Shown: positions 1-11,072 of the stretch, one piece after another
How positions within the stretch are numbered: the stretch's first letter is position 1
How the letters are laid out: each line of letters opens with the position of its first letter
Origin: Glebionis coronaria
Taxonomy: Eukaryota; Streptophyta; Magnoliopsida; Asterales; Asteraceae
Direction: 5' to 3'
DNA: 64,000 bases
Assembly (NCBI GenBank): GCA_025667525.1
Contig: JANFOE010000190.1
Coordinates: forward strand, 2,172,501-2,236,500
The notes under the pieces: model-generated
What the model was told of the DNA's origin: nothing
Database searches by the model: none
Seen by the model: only the letters and a program-made list of their open reading frames with translations
Position numbers and translations under genes: made by a program

Positions 1-400
1 CACCCATTTGTTGGGATCATAAATATCCACAACTTGGTTTAGATATAGGATAGCTAGAATTCCTACGAGAATAGCTTCGATTAGTTTACTAGGGGATTTG
101 GGGTTCCTTGTGATAATCTACGTCGTATAAATACCTCGTATAGATATTAAAATAATCATCAAACAAACATGTAATCAAATTACATCATATATATATATAA
201 TCGAAGTTATATATATATTAAAATAACACTTCTCAGTCTGGCCTTGTCGGTAAGTCGGGAATTCTTCGGCACCGTTATAGTCAAAAGATTTTTAGACATT
301 TTTAGAATAATGTTTATAGTTAAAGATTTTGAAATGTTTTATTCAAAACCTTAGTTTTAAAAATCATTTGTTCTCTATAATGAGAGCTCTGGTACCAAAC
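1..400 (-). mobile_element. 5' internal leader of a minus-strand Tekay-like element, with PBS
   Basis: Read on the minus strand, this stretch directly follows an LTR ending in GGTGTTACA. It opens at 386-400 with GTTTGGTACCAGAGC, which resembles the initiator-tRNA-Met primer-binding site (TGGTATCAGAGC) with one T to C change. No long reading frame follows; a roughly 30-codon open stretch (minus strand, near 310-220) could be a gag remnant but is not recognisable. The element continues off the left edge. Family knowledge: the tRNA-Met PBS and multi-kilobase LTR fit chromoviruses such as Tekay/Del. The lineage is inferred. Confidence 0.6.
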
Positions 401-3400
401 TGTAACACCCCCAAATTTATACAACTCAATACAGCGGAAGACTAGTTGGTGTTACGGGATAGCACATTACTCACATCATAGACAACGCATAAAAATCGCG
501 TCATTTAATAATAAAGCATTTCCATTCATAAATATCAGATTTACATAGGTACCAAGTCATATTACTTCATACAAATTTTACAAAGTATTTGAATGGAAAT
601 TGTTATTTAAGTGCGGGCCATGAATGCTTGTCGTCTTCCCGAGAATTACCTTCAAGTACCTGAGACAAAACATGTTAAAAGAAAAGGGTCAGCGATAACG
701 CCGAGTGAATTCATAGAGTTTAATAAAATCCATCAATATAACATCGGTATAAAATTATTACCGAAAATCATTTTGTACAAATCTTTGTAATAGGCCATAA
801 AATAGCCAAAGTCATTTTATACAAATCCTTATCAAAATCATAATATAGGCTTTCGCCTTCAAAACCATTATACGAACTAATATCGTAAAAATATCGTACA
901 ATACGTTCTATAACGTTGTATGGAGTTAAATAAAAACCGTTATATGAATATGGTTATATAAAACCAAAGCACGAACATAATATCAAAGATAAGACCCTGT
1001 ATTGCTAGTCAGGCAATATATCGCAATCCAATGCTTAAAGCAGTATTTTGTTAATTGGATTATTATAAGCCGCATAACATTGTTACGTTACTAAAACAAA
1101 CAACGGGTAGCTAGCCCGAAACTCATTTGCCCATCTAAATTAGCGTGTCGTCACAAAGGTCACACTATGTAAATCTTCTCATACATAAATTTGCTTACCA
1201 ATCAATGTGGCACGACGGGGATCAACCGTCAAGGCGCGGACTGGGGTGATCGTCCCCAAATAGTAGTATTATATGCATAAGCGTCTACCAAATCCCGGTA
1301 GTTCACAATTCATGCTAATGGGACTTTTAGTGACATAACCTAACTTTAATAATCTATTTTATTTCATCTATCGGGTCATTTAATCATTCATAGGGTCATA
1401 CAATCATCCGGGTCCAAATCAATAAACAAACAATCTGGACAACTAGTGTCCTATTTCATAAAAACTAACATGTTATCTCCCTCGCGGGTTTATAAAATAT
1501 TTCATAAAAACATTTAAAAGAGTACGAGGCTATGAACTCACGTTGATGTGGGAAAGCAGGTTTTCGGCAATTCGGATATACGGTACGTGCTTCAATCACG
1601 GAAACCTAGACAAATAATACTCATCTTAGACTCTTTTCCAATGACTTTATAAAAATAACAATTATGTATACATATGATGATTTTATATATATATGATGAT
1701 CAAGTGGGTTTACATATTCTTATTTGCTAATTTTAGTGTTATGTGTTGATAGCTTTTATACTAGTTTACTAGTTTTACCTTTTTACATGTTTTAGGTCCA
1801 ATAAGCCTATTATAAGTCCATTGACTTGTATTAATTCATTTTATTCTCGTATTATCAGTATTTACACTTGACATGTTGGGCCTAAATGGGTTATGCCCAA
1901 TAAATAAGTTTATAAGTGTTTTAGCCCATTTTGTTGTATTATTAGTCCAATAACGTTAACTTAGCCCGTTAATGTCCGTATGTTTTATAGTTCGGGTTTT
2001 ATCGGTTTTTACTTGTTATATATGTTTATATATCAGTATATGAGTTTATAAAAGTTTACATTAGACGGGTCCAACCATCTAAGTTTTATTTAACAAAAAT
2101 GTTAATTTTACGGTAATAGCCGAAAAAGTCGTAAAAATCATGATTATAGTTTTATAACTTATAAAACTTATCAAACTACCATTTTTATAAAATGTCCATT
2201 TATTTATCCTTATACATATTTATATAAATTTATTATATAAGTTAGTGGGTTTTAATTCACATTTTATACAACTTTTATTTGAGTGCTTATATAATACTAT
2301 TATACTTTAATTTCCCAAAATCTGATTTTTACTTTCATGTTCACCAAAACAGCCATATCTAGAGTTCTATATAGAGATAGAAGCTCAAATTTTTATGGCT
2401 TAAACTACATGATTTGTGCTCAATTTAACTCTTCTATGGCTACTGTTGAATTAGCGTCTAAGTATTTTATAAAAATTGTCCAAAACAGTATACTCAGATT
2501 TGCACTCTAAACTTGTTTTTATCATATCTCACTCATCCTAATAATTCCATTGCATGACCAACTCTCCCATGTGTATGATATCTTATACTTACTGTAAATG
2601 GATTCTACTTTATCATTTTATCAGTCTAACATGTGGTTAGTTACTGTTTTTATACAGCCTTCCATTTAAACAAGATTTACCCATTTTACATGTAGTTTGT
2701 CCATCTTTTTACCCATGTTTATCCAATCTATCAACACCAAATCCCCACATAACATTTTTAATCATCATTCATCATCATACATATACATAAGTAAAAGAAA
2801 TACAAGATTACATAATCAAAATAACAAGAGGATGGGGAGAACATTCTTTATACCACCATGATGATGTAGGTTGTGATCAAGACATGGATTTTGATGGAGA
2901 AACTTGTGATAAACCAAGACCATCTTCAAGACCACCATTCTTCAAGAACTCCTTGTGGAAAATCAGCCCTAAGACACCATAGAAACTCCTCCTTGGATGT
3001 TATAATCACCACCAATCAATAGGGCTTCAAAAGGGCTTCAACTTATGTATGAATAACATGAGATTTTGTGGTTAATTTTGATCAAATGGAACTTTTGAGG
3101 GTGAGATGGGACGGCAAAAATGGAGAGAAATGAGAGGTTTTGGAGAGTAGTTTGCATGGAGGAAATGAATGGAATTGTTTAGCTAGTGGTTTTTGATGGA
3201 AAGTTGGCTTAAAAATAAGGCTAAGCTTACAAGTGTAAGCTAGTAGCTTACAAGGGTGCCACATCTTTGATGTGGTGTCCCTTTTGACCGTCCCATGCTA
3301 GTGGAGTGGGGAATGATTTATCTTGTCTCATCCCACTAATTTACGGGTATTCCTCGATTCTAGTTTCCTCGATTTGCGTGCCCTCGGTTCGTTTTACGAA

Positions 3401-3836
3401 AAACGTTTTTATGAATTATGAATCAACGGCACAAAACGAATCTAATAAAAATTGTCTCATCAAAAACGGAGTTCGAAAACGTAAATACGTAATCCTAAGC
3501 TTTCCGGTTTAGTCGTAAAGGACGTCAAATTAGAATCGTAAGTCCTAATCTCTTCTCGTAAATGTGTGAGTTTATGAACCAACACAAATTTAAAACTGCA
3601 AAATAATATTCACGGATAAATTTATTTTCTGAAACGTCGGACTGTCACCAAAGACGCTGTATGTAAACGTGAGCACGTAACGTAGAATCCTCCGGTTTAG
3701 ACGTAGTCGATGCTACTTCAAGACGTAAATCCAAATTTCTTCCCAAAATAAGTGAGTTCATAATATAACATTAAAATAATGTTTTTAAATAATACTTGAG
3801 AATAAAATATCAACCATAAATTGACGGATTGTCACA
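401..3836 (-). repeat. Tekay-like 5' LTR (minus orientation)
   Basis: A 3436 bp LTR. On the minus strand it begins TGTGACAATCC at 3836 and ends GGTGTTACA at 401, so it has TG...CA ends, and a PBS follows immediately. It is the inverted counterpart of 4788-8217. Many landmark stretches match as reverse complements, for example the LTR ends and the segment around 2560-2640 against 6000-6075, with visible substitutions and small indels. Short open frames in it (3082-3264 minus, 3306-3512 plus) have no recognisable product. Confidence 0.75.
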
Positions 3837-4787
3837 TCCTCGCTTCGCATCGAATTTCTAGGGATTTGCTCAGAAGTCATTGGGAACGAACCTTGATGAT
3901 AGTACTGTTTACCACCCCAAACCGAAGGGATGAGGTAAAGTAACGATACAAAACACTAGAAGTCTTGTATTATGTTTGAATGATTGACCTTTGGTAATGA
4001 ACTGTAAAATCGTTTTCCTTTGGAGAGATTATCCTTTATAATTTTCGTATAGGATCGAGATCGAATCTTGTGAGGATAAATATTAGAGCATCTCTAAGCA
4101 GGAGTTGGGATGAAGACACCCGACATACACCCATTGTGAGTTGGACATGTTTTTTAGGTTTATGGTTTCCTATGATGACAAACCTAACCTTACAAAATAC
4201 TCGACCCGCGAGACCTGAAATGATTGTTGAAATTAGGATCTGATTATTGACTGCCGATAGTGGGCAGGAGGTCATGTGAATATGAAATGTAGATTTTGAA
4301 GTGCCAGATGGGTAGCGAAGTTATGCCAAAAAATTTAACCATGGAAAAATGAATTGATGATCTGAAAGATCATGGGATATAAGTCCCCGTTGTATGGGAC
4401 CATAGAGATGATGTAAAAGTTGGTTTGAAAGGCATATAAGCTGGATCTACCCTATGACTTCAAGGGCTGCGTGAATTATGTTTCGTAAATCGAACATGAT
4501 ATATATCTATCAAATGAAAATCTGAATTCTTCTTGATAAAGTTTAGATCGGCGAAAAGTTGCGTTCATCAAAAACCCGTGAACATCATGGATAGAGAAAG
4601 TAAGTCAACATTTAGCCTGACCTTGTTCCCGTAGTTATGTTTGATGAAACTCGTGTATTGTAATGAATTACACTTGTGAGAAAAGACCGAATATGGAGGA
4701 AATACCCACATGGATTTAACTATATAAGAAGTGAGTAGTAAGATAAGATGATCTTTGAGGACAAAGATCCTGTTTAGGGGTAAATGT
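3837..4787 (+). pseudogene. Decayed 3' end of a Tekay-like pol and PPT, between two inverted LTRs
   Basis: A 951 bp spacer. Just before the plus-strand LTR, frame +1 around 4751-4773 reads a short FEDKD-type peptide followed by a stop and then purine-rich GTTTAGGGGTAAATG. This is the usual layout of a chromovirus pol C-terminus with its polypurine tract. The rest has no long frame and I could not align it to a named domain. On the minus strand, the bases abutting the other LTR (3837-3850) are also purine-rich. My reading is that the spacer is the internal 3' end of the plus-strand element and was the insertion target of the minus-strand one. Confidence 0.45.
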
Positions 4788-7700
4788 TGTGACAATCCGT
4801 CAATTTATGGTTTATATTTTATTCTCAAATATTATTTAAAAACATTATTTTAATGTTATATTATGAACTCACTTATTTTTGGGAAGAACTTTGGATTTAC
4901 ATCTTGAAGTAGCATCGACTACATCTAAACCGGAAGATTCTACGTTACGTGCTTACACCGTTTTGATGACAGTCCGACATTTCAGAAAATAAATTTATCC
5001 GTGAATATTATTTCGAGATTTTTAAATTTGTGTTGGTTCATAAACTCACAAATTTACGAGAAGAGATTAGGACTTACGATTATAATTTAACGTCCTTTAC
5101 GACTAAACCAGAAACCTTAGGATTACGTATTTACGTTTTCGAACTCTTTTTTTGATGAGACAATTTTTATTAGATTCGTTTTGTGCCGTTGATTCATAAT
5201 TTATAAAAACGTTTTTCGTAAAACGACCCGAGGGGACGTGAATCGAGGAAACTAGAATCGAGGAGTACCCGTAAATAATTGGGGATGAGACAAAACAAGT
5301 TTTGCCCCACCCCCAATATGGGACGGCTAAACAAGCTACACCAAAACCATTGGTGTCATTTTTTTAACCAAGTAGAGGACACTTGTCCTCCATGGTTATC
5401 AAAACCATTCAAACTTTACAAAACCACCAACTCTAAACCATTCTCTCATTTTCAACATGAAACCCACACATTTTTCTCTCTACTCCTTCCCCATTTCCAT
5501 CCATATCCACCATAAACCACCCCATTGATCAAAAATCTAGCCATAACCTAAGGCTATAATCAACATATGTTGAAGCCTAGGTGAAGTTATAAAAATTGGA
5601 GGTGATCTTAACATCCAAAAAGGAGTTTTCATGGAGTTATGGGCTGATTTTCAAGAAGATAATCATCCATTTGAAAGACCCAAGAAGTTCATCTGCCAAA
5701 TTGAAGATTTGATAACAAGAACCAAGTCTTGTTCATCAAAAACCTCATCTTTTCATCACTAATGGTGGTATAGAGATTGTTCTTCCTATCCTCTTGTTAT
5801 TTTGATTATGTAATCTTGTATTTTCTTTATTTATGTATATGTATATGATGATGAATGATGATTAAAAATATTATGTGGGGATTTGGTGTTGATAGATTTG
5901 ATAAATATGGTTAAAAAGATGGAAAATCACATGTTAAATGGTTAAAATCTTGCTATAATATGAAGGCTGTATAAAATCAGTAAATAACCAGAAGCTAAAC
6001 TGATAAAATGGTGAAGTGGAATCAATATACAGTAAGTATTAGGTGTTATACACATGTGAGAGTTGGTCATGCAATGGAATCATAAAAATGAGTGAGATAT
6101 GATCAAAACAAGTTTAGAGTGCAATCTGACTACACTGTTTTGGACAAATTTTACAAAATACTTAGAGGTTGATTCATCAGTAGCTATACAGGAATAAAAT
6201 GAAGCACATATCATGTAGTTTCTGTGATAAAAATTTGGGGTTCTATCTCCATGTAGAACACTAGATATGACCATTTTAGTAAACTAGATTTTTAGGACTG
6301 ATTTTGTATAAATAATATATAATATAAGCACTCAAAAATTTATATAAAATATATAAATATATAAAACCCACTAGTGGATAATAATTATAATAAAAGAGTT
6401 ATATAAATATTGATATTAAAATAGGACATGTTATATAAATTACAAGTATAAATGTTTTTCCAAGTTATAAAACTATATCCTAAGTTTTACGTCTTTTCGG
6501 CTAAAACGAAAGATTAACGTTTTTGTTAAATAGAACTTACACGGTTGGACCCGTCTAATGTAAACTTTTATAAACTCACATACTGATATATAAACGTATA
6601 TAACAAGTAAAAACCGATAAAACCCGAGCTTTACAACATATAGACATTAACGGGCCAAAGTAGCCTTAATGGACAATAAACCCGACTAATTTGGTAAAAC
6701 ACTTATAAACTTATTTATTGGGCTTAACCCATTTGGGCCCAACATATAAACTATAATACTGATAATAAAAGTATAATTGGGCTAATGAATAGTATTGGGC
6801 TTATAATAGGCCCATTGGGCTTCAAAATATAAACAAGTTGAACTAGTATAACTAGTCTTGAAAATTACCAACACATAAACACTATAATGAATGAGTAAAA
6901 ATATACAATCCCACTTGATCATCATCATATTTATAAAATCATCATATGTATACATAATTGTTACTTTTATAAAGTCATTGGACAAGAGTCTAAGACGAGT
7001 ATTATTTGTCTAGGTTTCCGTGATTGAAGCACGTACCGTACATCCGAATTGCCGATAACCCGCTTTCCCACATCAACGTGAGTTCATAGCCTCGCACTCT
7101 TTTAAATGTTTTTATGAAATGTTTTATAAACCCGCGAGGGAGATAACATGTTAGTTTTTATAAAACAGGACACCATTTGCCCCGATTGTTTATTTGTTGA
7201 TTTGGACCCGAATGATTGTATGACCTGATGAATGATTAAATGACCCGATAGATGAAATGAAATGGATTATTAAAGTTAGGTTATGTCACTAAAAGTCCCA
7301 TTAGCATGAATTGTGAATTACCGGGATTTGGTAGACGCTTATGCATATAATAGTACTATTTGGGGACGATCACCCCAGTTCGCGCCTTGACGGTTGATCC
7401 CCGTCGTGCCACATTGATTGGTAAGCGAATTTATGTATGAGAAGATTTCTATTGATTATTGTGACGACACTCAAATTTAGATGGGGAAATTGAGTTTCGG
7501 GCTAGCTACCCGTTGTTTGTTGTAGTAAGGTAACAATGTCATGCGGCTTATAATAATCCAAAAATAACGAAATACTGCTATACGCACTGAATTACGATAT
7601 ATTGCCTGACTAGCAATACGGGGTCATATTATTGATATTATGTTTGTGTTTTGGTTTTACATAACCATATTCATATAACGGTTTCTATTTAACTCTACAC

Positions 7701-8217
7701 GACGTTATAAAATGTATTGTATGATATTTTTACGACCTTGGTTCGTATAATGGTTTTGAAGGCGAAAGCCTATATTATGATTTTTGACAAGGATTTGTAT
7801 AAAATGACTTTGGCTATTTTATGGCCTATTACAAAGATTTGTACAAAATGATTTTCGGTAATAATTTTATACCGATGTTATATTGATGGATTTTATTAAA
7901 CTCTATGAATTCACTCGGCGTTATCGCTGACCTTTTCTTTTAACATGCTTTATCTCAGGTACTTGAAGGTAATTCTCGGGAAGACAACAAGAATTCATGG
8001 CCCGCCTTAAATAACAATTTCCATTCAAATCTTTTGTAAAATTGTATGAAATGACTATGACTTGGGACCTATGTAAATCTGATATTTATGAATGGAAATG
8101 CTTTATTATTAAACGACGCGATTTTTAAGCGTTGTCTATGATGTGAGTAATGTGCTATCCCGTAACACCAACGAGTCTTCCGCTGTATTGAAATGTGTAA
8201 ATTTGGGGGGTGTTACA
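4788..8217 (+). repeat. Tekay-like 3' LTR (plus orientation)
   Basis: A 3430 bp LTR starting TGTGACAATCC and ending GGGTGTTACA. It is the same family as 401-3836 but in the opposite direction. It is preceded by a pol remnant and PPT, and no PBS-like sequence follows its end (ATAGTACTATT comes next). It therefore looks like a 3' LTR, or a solo one. Divergence from its partner looks substantial by eye, suggesting age. Short frames inside it (5279-5515 plus, 6080-6274 minus, 6782-6985 minus) are taken as chance. Confidence 0.75.
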
Positions 8218-8611
8218 ATAGTACTATTAATATGGTGACGATGAAGAACTAACAAAGATTATAAAATAGATGAAGATTAAGCAAAGATTAAACTAAAAAA
8301 GAAAGATTAGATTAAGGAAGGAAAAAAGAAAACGAAAATGGTGTTTTTCTAGTGAGAGAAACAAAGACCCATTTTCTCTCTAAGATGAAACAAATGGAAA
8401 ACACACACACATAAATGAGGTGGAGAGGCCTTTTATACTATGTAGTAAATGTTTAGGAGGCCTTCCTCATTTTTGTGTTCGGGACTAATTTCCGTTACAT
8501 AAACATTAATAACTAAGAACTCTCGACACCATTGAATAGCATTTTTCACGAGCTTCGCAACGGTATATTATATGACCATCACTTTAAATACAGCTAACAA
8601 CTATCATTAAA
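8218..8611. other. Unassigned AT-rich stretch
   Basis: No gene, LTR end, PBS or clear repeat is visible. It has a short CA run near 8401 and two GAGGCCTT-containing words at about 8425 and 8458. It may be non-coding flank of the acidic coding remnant that follows. Confidence 0.3.
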
Positions 8612-9486
8612 GATACACCTGAAGATGATGAAGAGTCAGAGAATGAAGATGAAGACGATGTCGAGAACGCAGACAATGAGGGTAACGGAAATGAGGATAA
8701 AGATGGAGATGATGGTAAAAATGATGATAATGAGGATAAAATGAGGATGATGGGGATGAGGATGATGATGATGATAATAGTGATGGGAATCATATTGGAA
8801 AGAGTGATAAGGGCGAGAATACGGGTAAAACTGGCAAAGAGTCAAAGCAGGGTGAAGATGATAAGGAATCCGAGAAAGGTGATGAGTAAGAAGAAGAAAG
8901 TGTTACTGGAACCAAAGCAAAGGACGTGGATGCAAAACCAATAAAGAGTGAACAAGAAGAAGACGAAAGAGATGATGAAACCACTGACAGCAGCAAGGAG
9001 GATTCACCATGCATATCACTAACCAATGATGATGGAAATAGAGAAAATCGTCAAAAGAACCTCCATGGTTCCTTCATCTCCAGAGAATCTCAGACTAAAG
9101 ACACATGTATGTCTATTGAACCGGTTACTATTATTGTTTCTCATATAGAACATGTAGAACCTATGCATGAAGACGAACCTTTAGTGTCTATGCATGAAGA
9201 CGAACCCACAGTGTCTATGCATGAATAGGATTCTACTATACCTCACTCTCCACCTCTTACAACGGATCAACATTACTCTGACATGGAAGTCAAAGACCTA
9301 AATATACCAGAATCGACTTTTGTTGAATCTCTTGTCATAGAAGAGACTGTACAGGAGCAACAATGGATTACCAATGCAACACCACAACATCCTTTTCTAC
9401 GGCAACAGATATCGAGCTTACTCAATTCCTCAACAATCCAATTGACTTTTCGGCTATTGGGTCCACTGATTGTGGATCTTGCAGCC
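8612..9486 (+). pseudogene. Frameshifted acidic low-complexity protein remnant, function unknown
   Basis: One translation runs from about 8612 as an Asp/Glu/Asn-rich stretch (DTPEDDEESENEDEDD and onwards). It then needs a frame change near 8735-8745, within a GATGATGGG-type run, to continue as Asp/Glu/Lys/Ser-rich sequence. A stop lies at 8887-8889, after which the same frame stays open to 9228, is stopped again, and resumes to about 9486. Near the end of the 8926-9228 stretch is a short in-tandem peptide repeat (MHEDEP.VS, two full copies and a partial third at 9160-9228). No catalytic motif, zinc knuckle or membrane segment is visible. The frame is cut at 9486 by the LTR of a copia-like element. 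It could be an old retroelement ORF or an acidic segment of a host or transposase gene; I do not recognise it. Confidence 0.4.
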
Positions 9487-9926
9487 TGTTAAGGATGGTG
9501 AACGACTTCTGTAATCACAAGTCTATTCACAGAGAGACTCTTAATGTAATACAAAGTATAAGTGAGGAATACAAATACTATGATCAAGATGAAATAGAAT
9601 AACTAAATAAGTTGATCCTTACTAAGGATTTCTACTACTAATATGAAATGAGTACTGGTGAAAGGTGTGTCTAATCCTTCTGCCAATTGGTTCCTTTTAT
9701 ATTACAAGGAAACCCTAATACTACATTAAACATAAACGTGTAACTCCTGATATGCATATCCTTTCCTAACATATCTCATGCATATCCTAACAAACTACTA
9801 AGAATAACATTGTTTGAATTTCTACTAGACCAGGAGCACGTGTTCCTCCTACTACTACTAGGGCCAGGAGGAACTACATACCTCCTAGTTCAGCTGTTAT
9901 AAATATCTATTACATAGGTCCTAACA
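9487..9926 (-). repeat. Ty1/copia-type 3' LTR (minus orientation)
   Basis: A 440 bp segment. On the minus strand it starts TGTTAGGACC at 9926 and ends CCTTAACA at 9487, giving matched inverted ends (TGTTAGGA / TCCTTAACA). It is preceded on the minus strand by a purine-rich tract AGTTTAGGGTAGGAT (9927-9941), a normal PPT position. A minus-strand TATA-like AATATAAAAGG lies near 9692-9702. The far boundary at 9487 was chosen from the matching ends, so it is less certain than the 9926 boundary. Confidence 0.6.
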
Positions 9927-9941
9927 ATCCTACCCTAAACT
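9927..9941 (-). promoter_or_regulatory. Polypurine tract of copia-like element
   Basis: On the minus strand AGTTTAGGGTAGGAT sits directly against the LTR start TGTTAGG. This is where the plus-strand primer for reverse transcription lies in LTR retrotransposons. Confidence 0.6.
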
Positions 9942-11072
9942 TGAATTTGACTGGTTGAGTTCAAGTTTCTTGGTAGATCTTGCAAAAGCAGCACGAGGAT
10001 TGAAACAACAAAACAATAGCAGCAAAATAACCATCAGAAGTGAAAGCACAAAGACCGCTGCAACTAGTAACTCTAAGAAGCTTCTTGAAAGCTTGGAACA
10101 TATCTGTACTTGTTGGATCTTCACAGCAACATGAGCAGATTTGATAAGCCTTTACCAAGTAGCTGCTCGCTCTTGGGCTAGCTAGTCTTTGTGGTGGAAT
10201 AAGCATCACCCTGGGAGACCAGAACCCAACCCAACTCTTAGAACGTAAATCAATGGTGAGTGGGAGTACCCTAATGATTTTGGGCAAATCATCACAGCCG
10301 TCAACGAATTTGATTGAAGTCTTTACTAGAAGCCGTACCCTTCTGGACTAGCCAACTCTTAGCAATAAAGCATCGGTGAGCTGAAAACCCTATAGCTTTG
10401 AGCAAGCTATTACAACTATCAACGGCTTCAATAAAAGTCTTTACCAAGATTCGTACCCCCTTGGACTAGGCACTTCTCGGTCTAGGACCAAGGCAAGTGA
10501 ATACCCTCTAATTTTGGGTAAACTGGCAACCATCAATGGATTTGAGAATCACACCAGAGCCGTACCCTCATGGTGAACCAACTCTTTCTTGTATGCAAGA
10601 CATGGTGAGTTGAACACCATTTGTTGTGTGGAACAGATCCAATACCAGTAGTACATCAAATGACAGCCCAAGTGTGAAAAATCCAAGAGATAAAGAGTTT
10701 CATGATGGAAAAGTATAAGTAGATATTATATGATGTACAAGTTTTAAAATTTCCATCACATGTTAGAAGTATAAGCATATATTATATAAAATTATATTTT
10801 GTTTTTTTTAACAAACTAAGTAAAGTGTTAGTTACTAATCACTATACATATTGGTGAAAAGAATGTATAAAATATCAAAAGGAGAGAAGAAACAAACCAA
10901 TCACTGGCCAGAAGAAACAAATCTATCGCTGACCAGAAGCAACAACTTTGTCCGCAAGTAGCCGAGCTTGAATACCTTCAACTAAGGTGGTAGCCATAGC
11001 AGACTCGTTGCCAGAAGGAGCATTGGACACCACTAGGTGACTCTCCAACATGGCTTCCATGGTAGCAATGGT
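9942..11072 (-). repeat. 3' untranslated part of the copia-like element, with about 118 bp diverged tandem repeats
   Basis: No convincing gene; the 64 and 108 codon minus-strand frames at 9930-10124 and 9961-10287 overlap each other and look like chance. Between about 10200 and 10640 there are four diverged copies of a roughly 118 bp unit, starting near 10200, 10320, 10438 and 10556. Shared words per unit are a CCGTACCC..TGG box, CCAACTCTTAG, a GGTGAG box about 50 bp in, a TTTGGGCAA-like box, and ATCAACGG/ATCAATGG near the end. The remaining bases to 11072 show no feature. Confidence 0.55.

Noticed and set aside
401..8217. A foldback or TIR DNA transposon with 3.4 kb terminal inverted repeats
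   Set aside because: Each arm has TG...CA LTR ends, one with an adjacent tRNA-Met PBS and the other with a PPT. Two opposed LTRs explain this better.
10200..10640. CRISPR-like or satellite array
   Set aside because: Units are long (about 118 bp), diverged and only four in number, with no repeat-spacer pattern; the genome is a plant's.
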